From NCBI GenBank assembly GCA_043772905.1, contig JAYVFS010000325.1:1-23519 (forward strand): a stretch of 23,519 nucleotides of DNA, read 5' to 3'. Shown one piece after another: positions 16,027-23,422 of the stretch (position 1 is its first letter; each line of letters starts with the position of its first letter). The notes beneath the pieces were generated by a model. The model saw only the letters and a program-made list of their open reading frames with translations. It was not told the origin of the DNA and did not search any database. The position numbers and the translations under genes are program-made. Source of the stretch: JAAFJT01 sp043772905 (GTDB lineage: Bacteria > Bacteroidota > Bacteroidia > Chitinophagales > Saprospiraceae).

Positions 16027-17511
16027 TTAAGTCGCTGGTTCGGCTTTATTTTCTGTTACCAAAAAGCAAGAAGCAGCTGCTAAAACCATGCAAACACCTG
16101 CCAAAACAAGCGCATTACGTGGGTCATCACCTAAAACAGATTTATAGAAAAGCGGCACAGTCAACATACCGATGAATTGCGGCACGCAGATAAACCCATT
16201 GAAAATACCCATATAAACGCCCATTTTTTCACCTGAAACGGCATTTGCCAACATCAAATAAGGCATAGACATAATGGAACCCCACGCCAAACCGATGAGC
16301 GACATACCCATCAAATAAATGTATTTGTCGTTGGATAACAGGGTACTGAAAAAACCGACTGCACCGATACATAAAAAGATCGCATGAGTCGCTCGGCTGC
16401 TGCCAATCATTTTTACGATGCGTGGCATGAGTACGGAAATGACCGCACAGGTGATACTAAACATCGCAAAACACAAGCCGCCCCATTTTGTGCCTTCTTC
16501 AAAACCCAATTTGTTGGCTTCTGGACTGGCTGCATTGAAAGCATATTTGGCAACTGACAAAGATAAATACTGCCACATCAACGGCAAGCCATACCATGTA
16601 AAAAATTTCACCCACCACAATTGCCGCATCACTTTTGGCATTTCGGATAGTGATGCAAGAATTTCTTTGAAAACAGGTAGCCACAAAATAGCATAAAACA
16701 GAGCCAAAACACCTCCTCCCCATATCAAACCTGCTTCAAATCCACCTGTGCGTGATGCAAATAAACCACCCATCAAACCGCCGCCAATGGCTAATGATAA
16801 ATGCCAAAAAGTAATGTTTTTCTTTTGTTCATCACTAAAAACATGTGCTTTTTTGTAATCATCGTTCTCTGGTGGGTACTCCTTGGTGGTGTACATTGTC
16901 CAAAAAACAGTGATTAAAATAGACGCTCCGCCGATATAAAAAGGATAACGCACCGAGTTGGGAATGCCGTGAGAGAGCGTTTGTTCATCGGCTGACATTG
17001 CCATAGAAATGCCAATAATTGGCAATATAAAAGGCATCAAATTAGCCAATGTCTGCCCAAAACCAACCATAAACGATTGAACAGAGAAGCCCGTTGGTCG
17101 TTGGTCTTTATTGAGCATATCGCCCACAAAGGCGCGAAAAGGCTCCATGGAGGAGTTCAAACCCGCATCAAGTAACCACATCAAACTCGCTGCCATCAAG
17201 ACAGAGGACGAATTAGACATGAGAATCATGGCAATACTGCCAACGATTGCCCCAACAAAAACATAAGGCTTCCGTCGTCCCCACCGAGGAGACCAACTTT
17301 TGTCAGACAATGCGCCAATAATTGGTTGTAGGAGTAGCCCCGTCAATGGACCTGCGAGCCAAAGCCCCGGAATTGAGGCTTCATCGGCACCCAAATAGCG
17401 ATAAATGGGTGACATATTTGCCTGTTGTAAACCAAAGCCATACTGAATACCGAGAAATCCGAAACTCATGTTCCAGATTTGCCAAAAGGTTAGATTAGGT
17501 TTCTTTGCCAT
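16027..17511 (-). CDS. SLC45-like MFS transporter, probably a sugar:cation symporter
   Basis: The 494-residue protein is hydrophobic with about 12 transmembrane helices and sits in the inner membrane. The N-terminal half has features of the SLC45/GPH branch of the major facilitator superfamily: YGFGLQQANMSPIYRYLGA in TM1, GPLTGLLLQPIIGALSDKSW, and the loop 2-3 motif SPRWGRRKPYVFVG (a DRxGRRxP-like signature). Known bacterial and eukaryotic members move disaccharides such as maltose or sucrose with protons; the substrate here cannot be told. It is the only sizeable gene of over 1 kb in the window without a TACTGAGGGG copy. It lies between gamma-glutamyltransferase and the flavoprotein on the same strand, with a terminator after it. 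Confidence 0.88.
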   Translation of the reverse strand: MAKKPNLTFWQIWNMSFGFLGIQYGFGLQQANMSPIYRYLGADEASIPGLWLAGPLTGLLLQPIIGALSDKSWSPRWGRRKPYVFVGAIVGSIAMILMSNSSSVLMAASLMWLLDAGLNSSMEPFRAFVGDMLNKDQRPTGFSVQSFMVGFGQTLANLMPFILPIIGISMAMSADEQTLSHGIPNSVRYPFYIGGASILITVFWTMYTTKEYPPENDDYKKAHVFSDEQKKNITFWHLSLAIGGGLMGGLFASRTGGFEAGLIWGGGVLALFYAILWLPVFKEILASLSEMPKVMRQLWWVKFFTWYGLPLMWQYLSLSVAKYAFNAASPEANKLGFEEGTKWGGLCFAMFSITCAVISVLMPRIVKMIGSSRATHAIFLCIGAVGFFSTLLSNDKYIYLMGMSLIGLAWGSIMSMPYLMLANAVSGEKMGVYMGIFNGFICVPQFIGMLTVPLFYKSVLGDDPRNALVLAGVCMVLAAASCFLVTENKAEPAT

Positions 17512-17618
17512 AATTTTAATACATTCTTGTTGTTAATTGCATAATAAACGTGTTTTTCAAAATTTTCGTAATATTATTGAAAGTTTTTCAAAATATTATC
17601 CTGTTGTTTGATTTTTTT

Positions 17619-19355
17619 TCAAAATCCTTCTGCATCATCGTCGCTGCGGTTATCTGCTGCACCTTCCAATTTGCCATCAGGACGCACTAAAATGGCTTCA
17701 ATCAAACCGATATAAGGACGATACACAATATTATGACCCAAACTTTTCAGTTTTTTATACGTCAAATCGGTGATGGCATCTTTCTCAACCATCACCACAT
17801 CTGGTTGCCATTGGCTGTGAAAACGTTTGGCTTGAGTGGCATCAGTCATTGACATATTGAAATCAATAACATTCGTAATGACTTGAAAAACAGAGGTTAT
17901 GATAGTCGTTCCGCCTGGTGTACCGACAACCATATAGAGTTTTCCATCCTTTGCAACGATGGTTGGGGTCATACTACTGAGGGGGCGTTTGTTGGCAACA
18001 ATCGCATTGGCTTCCCCACCAATTGCACCGTACATATTGGGTACGCCGGGTTTGACGCTAAAATCGTCCATTTCATTATTCAACAAAAAACCTGCGCCGC
18101 CGACAACTGTGCGACAACCGTAATTGTCATTTAAGGTTGTTGTGATACTCACAGCCGACCCCTCAGTATCTACGATGCTTAGGTGTGTTGTATTCTCTTT
18201 TTCAGGCTTCGGATTGCCTGCTTTCACGTCCTCGCTGCGGGTCGCTCGATTGGGCATAAAATCCTTGAAACGATTGACAACGTAGGTTTTATCTATCAAA
18301 CCAGACACTGGTACGGGGTAAAAATCGGCATCGCCCATGTGTTCGGCACGGTCAGCATAAACGCGGCGTTCTGCTTCGACGAACAAATGAATCGCTTCGG
18401 CGCTGTGAAAGCCGTAATTACTGAGGGGGTAGTCTTCGACAATACCCAGCAACTGTAAGAGGGCAATACCGCCACTTGAAGGAGGCGGCATCGTTATAAT
18501 ATCGTAGCCCCGATACTTTCCAACAAGTGGTTTTCGCCAAGCAGCATCATAGTTCTTTAAATCTGCTTTTGAGACAAAACCATTGCCACGCTGCATTTCA
18601 GCCACAATGAGGTCAGCCGTTTTGCCTTCATAAAAACCATCTCTGCCTTTGTCTCTGATACGTTCGAGGGTTTCGGCAAGGTCTTCTTGTCTTAAAATAT
18701 CGCCTGCTTTCCAAGCAATGGATGTATCTTTTTTTACTAAAACAGTTGACTTAGTATTATTTTTTATAAACTCTATTTTATTGCTGTTCAAACGATTGGC
18801 TTCTGATTCTGTGATTGCGAAACCATTTTCAGCAAAGTCAATAGCAGGTTGCACAAGTTTTTTCCAATCTTTCAATTTTGAATATTTCTGAAACATTTTA
18901 TAACAGCCATCAACAGTTCCCGGCACACCTGCAGCTAAAACGCCTTTTTGGCTTTTACCTTCTATGACATTTTTATTGGCATCTAAATACATATCGCGTG
19001 TGGCTTTTGAAGGCGCACGTTCCCGATAATCGAGTGTTGAAATCTCTTTGCCGTCGCCACTGCGATAAACTAAAAAGCCACCGCCACCTAAATTTCCAGC
19101 ACGCGGATACACTACTGCCAAGGCAAATTGAACGGCAATCGCTGCATCAATCGCATTGCCGCCTAGTTTTATGATGTCTAAACCGACTTTTGTTGCCAAA
19201 GGATGTGCTGCCGAAACAACCGCTTTGTCTGCAACGACAGATTTTTGTGATTTATAATCTGTAAAAGGTTTGACAGTATGACATGAAGCCCAAAATATAC
19301 TGAGGGGGATGAAAAAATAGGTAATTGAGCGTAAAAGGATTGGATACCTGTTCAT
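17619..19355 (-). CDS. ggt: Gamma-glutamyltransferase
   Basis: This 578-residue proenzyme hydrolyses or transfers the gamma-glutamyl group of glutathione outside the cytoplasm. A signal sequence ends in FWASC (Cys25), which resembles a lipobox with W in place of the usual residue, so it may be a lipoprotein. The large-subunit segment GGNAIDAAIAVQFALAVV and the GGGGFLVYR loop are conserved. The autocleavage site is before Thr389 in NTTHLSIVD, which becomes the catalytic nucleophile. NNEMDDFS and RPLSSM (Ser460-Ser461, oxyanion hole) follow, then the TPGG loop. Length equals the E. coli enzyme. Four TACTGAGGGG copies lie inside, one coding exactly for the conserved PLSS and one for part of the signal peptide (IPLSI). 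Confidence 0.95.
   Translation of the reverse strand: MNRYPILLRSITYFFIPLSIFWASCHTVKPFTDYKSQKSVVADKAVVSAAHPLATKVGLDIIKLGGNAIDAAIAVQFALAVVYPRAGNLGGGGFLVYRSGDGKEISTLDYRERAPSKATRDMYLDANKNVIEGKSQKGVLAAGVPGTVDGCYKMFQKYSKLKDWKKLVQPAIDFAENGFAITESEANRLNSNKIEFIKNNTKSTVLVKKDTSIAWKAGDILRQEDLAETLERIRDKGRDGFYEGKTADLIVAEMQRGNGFVSKADLKNYDAAWRKPLVGKYRGYDIITMPPPSSGGIALLQLLGIVEDYPLSNYGFHSAEAIHLFVEAERRVYADRAEHMGDADFYPVPVSGLIDKTYVVNRFKDFMPNRATRSEDVKAGNPKPEKENTTHLSIVDTEGSAVSITTTLNDNYGCRTVVGGAGFLLNNEMDDFSVKPGVPNMYGAIGGEANAIVANKRPLSSMTPTIVAKDGKLYMVVGTPGGTTIITSVFQVITNVIDFNMSMTDATQAKRFHSQWQPDVVMVEKDAITDLTYKKLKSLGHNIVYRPYIGLIEAILVRPDGKLEGAADNRSDDDAEGF
17975..17985 (+). repeat. TACTGAGGGG motif copy 16 (5 G)
   Basis: Inside ggt, template strand; encodes the conserved P-L-S-S of the oxyanion hole. 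Next base C. Confidence 0.9.
18159..18168 (-). repeat. TACTGAGGGG motif copy 17 (4 G)
   Basis: Inside ggt, coding strand; read D-T-E-G-S, eight residues after the catalytic Thr389. Next base T. Confidence 0.9.
18419..18429 (+). repeat. TACTGAGGGG motif copy 18 (5 G)
   Basis: Inside ggt, template strand; read Y-P-L-S-N. Next base T. Confidence 0.9.
19298..19308 (+). repeat. TACTGAGGGG motif copy 19 (5 G)
   Basis: Inside ggt, template strand; encodes I-P-L-S-I within the signal peptide. Next base A. Confidence 0.9.
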
Positions 19356-19693
19356 AATTAGGTTTTATTTTATATTTATTAAAATGTAAATTTTGCATAA
19401 AAGTAGAAATAGGCAGTCATAAAACAAGTAAAAAAGACTCAAAAAAAAGATTAGATAACACATAGTTTTTTTTGGCATTGTTTTGGTAAATGTTAACATG
19501 TTTGGTTAATTATTTTCATGGTTAGTTTATGCCAGCGGGTTTTTCCGCTTGGCATTTTTTTTTGCCCCTACTGTTAATAAATTTCAAGAGTCAAAAATTC
19601 AAACCCACCCTATTTTCTTAACAATTGTTAATGAAATGAGACCGCAAACCCAGCAACTTTGCAGTATTATTTTAACAAATTAAAAATTTAAGA
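19356..19693. other. Divergent intergenic region, 338 bp, with attenuator-like hairpin
   Basis: No coding sequence is seen. The region is very AT-rich and separates the divergent ggt and epimerase-like genes. On the + strand it holds a terminator-like hairpin (19529-19564) about 130 bp before the epimerase start and an upstream TGGCAT copy (19473-19478) that could compete with it. CAACTTTG at 19661-19668 is a one-mismatch match to the -7 consensus and could be a second start point close to the gene. Confidence 0.6.
19529..19564 (+). terminator. Terminator-like hairpin upstream of the epimerase-like gene
   Basis: ATGCCAGCGG (19529-19538) pairs with CCGC and TGGCAT (19545-19555), with one extra T in the right arm, and is followed by nine T. 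No + strand gene precedes it, so it must end a short untranslated transcript: a leader attenuator or a small RNA. On the minus strand no T-tract follows, so it is unlikely to serve ggt. Confidence 0.6.
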
Positions 19694-20623
19694 ATGAAGC
19701 AAACAATCTTAGGCGCGGGGGGCGTAATAGCGGTGAATTTGACAACCGAACTCTTGAAACGTGGTAAAAATGTTCGCTTGGTCAGCCGTTCAGCGAAGCC
19801 TTTTGAAGGGGTAACAGACCTTGTCGCAGCCGATTTACTCAATGCTCAAGCCGTTTCTGATGCCGTTAAAGGCTCGGATATTGTTTATTTGACCGCAGGA
19901 TTGACATATAAAACCAAAGTTTGGCAACAAGAATGGCCAGTTTTGATGCAAAACACGCTTGATGCCTGTAAACGCCACAATGCAAAGTTGATATTTTTTG
20001 ATAATGTTTATGCCTACGGAAAAGTGGATGGCATCATGACAGAATCAACGCCTTATAATCCAACCAGTAAAAAGGGTGAAGTTCGAGCAAAAATAGCGAC
20101 GCAACTCATGGATGAAACAAAAAAGGATAATCTAAACGCCATCATCGCTCGAGCGGCAGATTTTTATGGACCTGCGACACCCCTCAGTATGTTGACCGCT
20201 ATGGTTTTTGAAAACTTAGCCAAAGGCAAAACCGCTCAATATCTCATGCGGGACGATGTAAAACACTCTTTTACCTATACACCTGACATTGGCAAAGCAC
20301 TTGCTGACCTTTCAAATGAAGCAAGTGCATGGAATCAAGTTTGGCATTTACCAACAGCAAATCCAGCACCAACAGGTCGTGAACTCATCGAAATGGCAGC
20401 AGCAGAATATGGTATTAAACCTAAAACAATGATTTTGGGCAAAACAATGAACCGCATTTTGGGCATTTTCATCCCTGTTTTAAGAGAAATACAAGAGATG
20501 TTGTATCAATATGAAGTAGATTATCATTTCGATTCCACGAAATTTGAAAAGCAATTTGGTTGGAAACCAACGAGTTATACTGAGGGTATAAAACAGACTG
20601 CTGCTTTTTACAATAAGAAATAG
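19694..20623 (+). CDS. NAD(P)-dependent epimerase/dehydratase-like protein (extended SDR)
   Basis: The 309-residue protein has an N-terminal Rossmann motif (ILGAGGVIAVNL, GxGG at 7-10), a basic residue after beta-2 (VRLVSRSAKP) that suggests NADP preference, and the SDR strand ending in FFDNVYAYGK, where the Tyr of YGK would be the catalytic residue. The segment ARAADFYGP and the late GWKPTSYTEGIKQTAAFY are typical of the NAD-dependent epimerase/dehydratase family that includes nucleoside-diphosphate-sugar epimerases and reductases. The substrate is unknown, and no sugar biosynthesis genes are adjacent. Length fits the family. It has one exact TACTGAGGGG copy (T-P-L-S-M) and a degenerate copy near the 3' end (20578). 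Confidence 0.88.
   Translation: MKQTILGAGGVIAVNLTTELLKRGKNVRLVSRSAKPFEGVTDLVAADLLNAQAVSDAVKGSDIVYLTAGLTYKTKVWQQEWPVLMQNTLDACKRHNAKLIFFDNVYAYGKVDGIMTESTPYNPTSKKGEVRAKIATQLMDETKKDNLNAIIARAADFYGPATPLSMLTAMVFENLAKGKTAQYLMRDDVKHSFTYTPDIGKALADLSNEASAWNQVWHLPTANPAPTGRELIEMAAAEYGIKPKTMILGKTMNRILGIFIPVLREIQEMLYQYEVDYHFDSTKFEKQFGWKPTSYTEGIKQTAAFYNKK
20180..20189 (-). repeat. TACTGAGGGG motif copy 20 (4 G)
   Basis: Inside the epimerase-like gene, template strand; read T-P-L-S-M. Next base T. Confidence 0.9.
20578..20587 (+). repeat. Degenerate motif copy TACTGAGGGT
   Basis: One mismatch (three G then T). Inside the epimerase-like gene, coding strand; read Y-T-E-G-I, the same register as the exact T-E-G copies. 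Confidence 0.6.
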
Positions 20624-20708
20624 TTTTTAAAATTCTCCAACCATTGTGATATTTTAGTGATGTTGAAAAGCGAACTTTGCCCTCATAAAATTCAAAATTT
20701 CTTTGTTT

Positions 20709-21485
20709 ATGAAAAAAAGTACCCTTTTAATCCTCTTGCTTTTCAGCATCACTTTTACTTTTGGGCAAGTCCTTTTTAATCCAAAACCTCAAAAAACGGA
20801 TGATTTTATCGCTTTGATTGAAAAAGCCCACAACAGCAAAGCATTTGCCAATCACAAAGCACTTTCTGCAGATATTGAAGTTATTTGGGGAGGAAAAACG
20901 ACCTTAAAGGCTACTTTGACATCGCAAACCAATTCAGGTAAAGTCAAATTGGCTTTTGAAAACGGCACAAATGTTTATTTTGATGGTACCGATGTCTATA
21001 TGTATCCCGCTTCGGCGGACTACAAACGCGCACGTTTTGATGTTTTGACGTGGCATTATTTCTTTTTTGCACCTTTCAAATTGCGTGAAAAAGGTGTGTC
21101 TGTTGTAGCCGATATTGACCGTTTAAACGATGGACGTGCTTATCCGACGGCCAAAATGACTTTTGCGAATGGGACGGGCGACTCGCCCAATGATTGGTAT
21201 ATTCTGTATCGCAATCCACAATCTAATTTGCTTGAAGGTATGTCTTATATCGTGACTTATGGCGGGAAGGCACCTGAAGAAGCGACGCCAAATGCCATTA
21301 CTTACGGCGGTTGGACAACTTTGGATGGCGTACAATTTCCAACAAAATGGCAGTTTACTGAGTGGAATGATGCAAAAGGCTTTACAAAAATGCGTGGAGA
21401 AGCGATAATTCGCAATATTCATTGGGTTGACAATACAAAAGGGATTTTTGATGTGCCGCAGGAGAGTAAAAAGATGGATAAATGA
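20709..21485 (+). CDS. Secreted DUF6503-like protein
   Basis: The 258-residue product has a clear signal peptide (MKKSTLLILLLFSITFTFG, before QV). I chose the ATG at 20709; a TTG six bases upstream is less likely. The mature part is predicted beta-rich, with alternating strands (ADIEVIWGGKTTLKATLTSQ, GKVKLAFENGTNVYFDGTDV). A Trp-rich middle (DVLTWHYFFFAPFKLREKG) and a repeated strand pattern WYILYRNPQSNLLEGMSYIV follow. This resembles the DUF6503 family and, more loosely, lipoprotein-carrier folds of the LolA type. I recognise the family only by general appearance, and no function is known. It ends 15 bp before recF, so the two are probably co-transcribed. Confidence 0.8.
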   Translation: MKKSTLLILLLFSITFTFGQVLFNPKPQKTDDFIALIEKAHNSKAFANHKALSADIEVIWGGKTTLKATLTSQTNSGKVKLAFENGTNVYFDGTDVYMYPASADYKRARFDVLTWHYFFFAPFKLREKGVSVVADIDRLNDGRAYPTAKMTFANGTGDSPNDWYILYRNPQSNLLEGMSYIVTYGGKAPEEATPNAITYGGWTTLDGVQFPTKWQFTEWNDAKGFTKMRGEAIIRNIHWVDNTKGIFDVPQESKKMDK

Positions 21486-21500
21486 CCTATTTTTGCGGCG

Positions 21501-22667
21501 ATGCACATAGAAAAAATAACTTTAACGAATTTCAAAAATTATGATTCGCAAACACTCCAGTTTGGCGAACGGCTCAATGCTTTTGTAGGTTTGAATGGCA
21601 TGGGTAAAACCAATCTTTTAGATGCCATTTATTATCTCTGTATGTGCAAAAGCTACTTTTTGCCATCCGATAGTGATGTGATACTGAGGGGCGCAGATTT
21701 TTTGCGTTTAGAAGGTTTCTTCAAAAAAAATAGTCAAACTGAAAAAATTGTTGTCAAAGTACAAGCCCGTCGCAAAAAGATTTTTGAACGCAACGACGTA
21801 CCCTACCCTGTCTTATCTGAACACATTGGTTTTTTACCTGTCGTCATGATGACACCAGACGATACTGAATTGGTAAAAGAAGGCAGTGAAGCACGCCGCC
21901 GATTTCTGGACAATACGCTCTCACAGCTTGATAATGTATATCTTACGCATCTCATTTTTTATAATCGTATTTTAGATCAACGTAATTCATTATTAAAAAA
22001 ATATGCTAATACATTGGCTGAAACCTTTGTTGAAGATGGACAAAATAGTGATTTAGAAAACCTTTTGTCAATTTATGAGAAACAGATGTTGCCTTCGGCA
22101 AGGTATATTTTTCAGAAAAGGAAACAATTTATTCTTGAATTTGAACCCATTTTCAATGCCATTTATCAAAACATTTCGGATTCCCGAGAGTCTGTAAAGA
22201 TTGTATATGAAAGTCCAATCGAAAAAATGATTGTACAAAATGAGATGAATGAAACGCTTGGCATAAACTTTTGGCTGGCAAGCCGTGAAAAAGATAGAAT
22301 CTTACAACGGACAACAGTCGGCATTCATAGAGACGATTTAGGGTTTGAAATGGGGGGCAAATCTGTCAAAAAATTCGGTTCACAAGGTCAATTAAAATCA
22401 TTTGTTGTTGCCATAAAACTCGCGCAATACGAAATACTGAGGGGGGTAAAAACAGAGCCACCCATCCTTTTACTCGACGATATTTTTGATAAACTGGATG
22501 AGCAGCGGGTCAAAAATCTTTTACAACTCATTCTAAATCAATCTTTTGGGCAAGTTTTTATAACGGATACGCATGAAGGTAGGATTAAAGAGATTTTTGA
22601 ATCCAGTTCTTTAGATTTTAAAATCTTTCCAATAGATAATGAAGCTATGGAAGTAAAAAGTAAGTAG
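21501..22667 (+). CDS. recF: DNA replication and repair protein RecF
   Basis: RecF is an SMC-like ATPase that, with RecO and RecR, loads RecA on gapped DNA at stalled forks. The 388-residue protein has the N-terminal HIEKITLTNFKNY typical of RecF, Walker A GLNGMGKTN at 30-38, the ABC-type signature GSQGQ at 293-297, and Walker B ILLLDD at 322-327 with a D-loop-like FDKLD. Length is slightly above the usual 360. The gene lies apart from dnaA, dnaN and gyrB, as common in Bacteroidota. It carries two TACTGAGGGG copies, both read I-L-R-G; the second falls in the loop between signature helix and Walker B. A terminator follows 30 bp after the stop. Confidence 0.95.
   Translation: MHIEKITLTNFKNYDSQTLQFGERLNAFVGLNGMGKTNLLDAIYYLCMCKSYFLPSDSDVILRGADFLRLEGFFKKNSQTEKIVVKVQARRKKIFERNDVPYPVLSEHIGFLPVVMMTPDDTELVKEGSEARRRFLDNTLSQLDNVYLTHLIFYNRILDQRNSLLKKYANTLAETFVEDGQNSDLENLLSIYEKQMLPSARYIFQKRKQFILEFEPIFNAIYQNISDSRESVKIVYESPIEKMIVQNEMNETLGINFWLASREKDRILQRTTVGIHRDDLGFEMGGKSVKKFGSQGQLKSFVVAIKLAQYEILRGVKTEPPILLLDDIFDKLDEQRVKNLLQLILNQSFGQVFITDTHEGRIKEIFESSSLDFKIFPIDNEAMEVKSK
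21682..21691 (+). repeat. TACTGAGGGG motif copy 21 (4 G)
   Basis: Inside recF, coding strand; read I-L-R-G-A. Next base C. Confidence 0.9.
22435..22446 (+). repeat. TACTGAGGGG motif copy 22 (6 G)
   Basis: Inside recF, coding strand; read I-L-R-G-V between the signature helix and Walker B. Next base T. Confidence 0.9.
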
Positions 22668-22697
22668 TTTAAAAAGACATAATCTTTTAAGAAAAAC

Positions 22698-22738
22698 AAA
22701 AAAGTCTCAAGCCATAACAAATGGCAAGAGACTTTTTT
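22698..22738. terminator. Shared bidirectional terminator between recF and the TonB-type gene
   Basis: AAAAAAGTCTC (22698-22708) pairs with GAGACTTTTTT (22728-22738). After a symmetric AA/AA internal loop, GCCAT pairs with ATGGC around an AACAA loop. A- and T-tracts on both sides allow use by both convergent genes. Confidence 0.88.
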
Positions 22739-22765
22739 ATTTTTCCAAGTTAGAGAATCTAAAGA

Positions 22766-23422
22766 TTATTCTAATCTGAACTTAATCGGCAAAGTGTAAG
22801 CTACACGTACTGCACGACCTTGTTGTTTACCCGGCTTCCAACGAGGCATGTTCCCGACAACGCGAACCGCTTCTTCGTTACAACCACCTCCGATACCGCG
22901 TTTTACGGTAACATCAACGATTGAACCATCAGTATTGACAACAAATCCGACATAAACAGTGCCTTCGATACCGTTTTCACGAGCAATCGCTGGATACTTG
23001 ATGTTCTGTCCAAGCCATTTAAATAAGGCAGCTTGACCATCAGGGAATTCAGGATTTTGCTCAACGATAGTAAAGATTTGATCCGGTTTCTTTTCCGGCT
23101 CTTTCTCTTTAGGTGGCGGCGGTGGTGGTGGCGGCGCCGCTTTAGGCGCTTGATACGTTTTCACCGCAGTATCACCTTCAATTTTCTTCGTTCCGATATC
23201 CACATTGTCTGGAATAATAGGCGGAATGATTTCTTGTTTTTCCGGCTCCTTTTCAATCGTCACCTTCGGCGGCACAAATTTAATTTGTGGCTTTTGCGGT
23301 GGCGGTGGCGGTGGCGGTGGCGGTGGCGGTGGCGGTGGCGCTTGCAGTGGCGCTTGCGGTGGCGGTGGCGCAACCGCTGCCATCAAACCGTCATGCGCGG
23401 GCCGCAGCATCGGTGGATGCAA
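22766..23422 (-). CDS. TonB C-terminal-domain energy transducer, 5' end damaged
   Basis: The visible 218 codons hold a proline-rich spacer with two poly-Pro runs separated by a Lys/Glu-rich stretch, then a TonB C-terminal domain (QAALFKWLGQNIKYPAIARENGIEGTVYVGFVV to the end, with the RGIGGGCNEEAVRVV and PRWKPGKQQGRAVRVAYTLPI segments usual in Bacteroidota). TonB couples the proton motive force of ExbB/ExbD to outer-membrane receptors. A true gene would begin with a cytoplasmic tail and a transmembrane helix before the Pro-rich part. Instead the frame runs into GC-rich sequence without such a helix and has only a TTG as possible start at 23422. Codons upstream of about 23340 are therefore probably not native. 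The domain call is firm; the 5' boundary is not. Confidence 0.8.
   Translation of the reverse strand: MHPPMLRPAHDGLMAAVAPPPPQAPLQAPPPPPPPPPPPPPPQKPQIKFVPPKVTIEKEPEKQEIIPPIIPDNVDIGTKKIEGDTAVKTYQAPKAAPPPPPPPPKEKEPEKKPDQIFTIVEQNPEFPDGQAALFKWLGQNIKYPAIARENGIEGTVYVGFVVNTDGSIVDVTVKRGIGGGCNEEAVRVVGNMPRWKPGKQQGRAVRVAYTLPIKFRLE
23298..23339. repeat. Seven tandem GGTGGC units (poly-Pro codons)
   Basis: GGTGGC is repeated seven times without change and encodes part of the poly-Pro run on the minus strand. It is followed within about 50 bp by the shift to GC-rich DNA, so it is the likely point of a false assembly join. Confidence 0.9.

Noticed and set aside
20703..20708. TTG start six bases upstream for the DUF6503-like protein
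   Set aside because: The ATG at 20709 gives a standard signal peptide MKKSTLLILLL; the TTG adds only two residues without benefit.
21356..21365. TACTGAGTGG as a further motif copy
   Set aside because: It breaks the G-run; with many one-mismatch possibilities it may be chance, so it was not counted.
522..22446. Motif as a mobile insertion or MITE remnant
   Set aside because: It is only about 10-12 bp with no flanking repeats, and it sits within conserved protein segments without visible extra residues (ggt, recF).
522..22446. G-run of the motif as a phase-variable slippage tract
   Set aside because: Runs are only 4-6 G, all host frames are intact, and the constant TACTGA part would not be needed for slippage.
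522..22446. Motif as a translation or transcription signal in mRNA
   Set aside because: Copies are split evenly between coding and template strands and lie mid-gene, not near starts or stops.
23341..23422. MHPPMLRPAHDGL as the true N-terminus of the TonB-type protein
   Set aside because: It lacks a transmembrane anchor, relies on a TTG start and lies in the GC-rich sequence beyond the suspected join.
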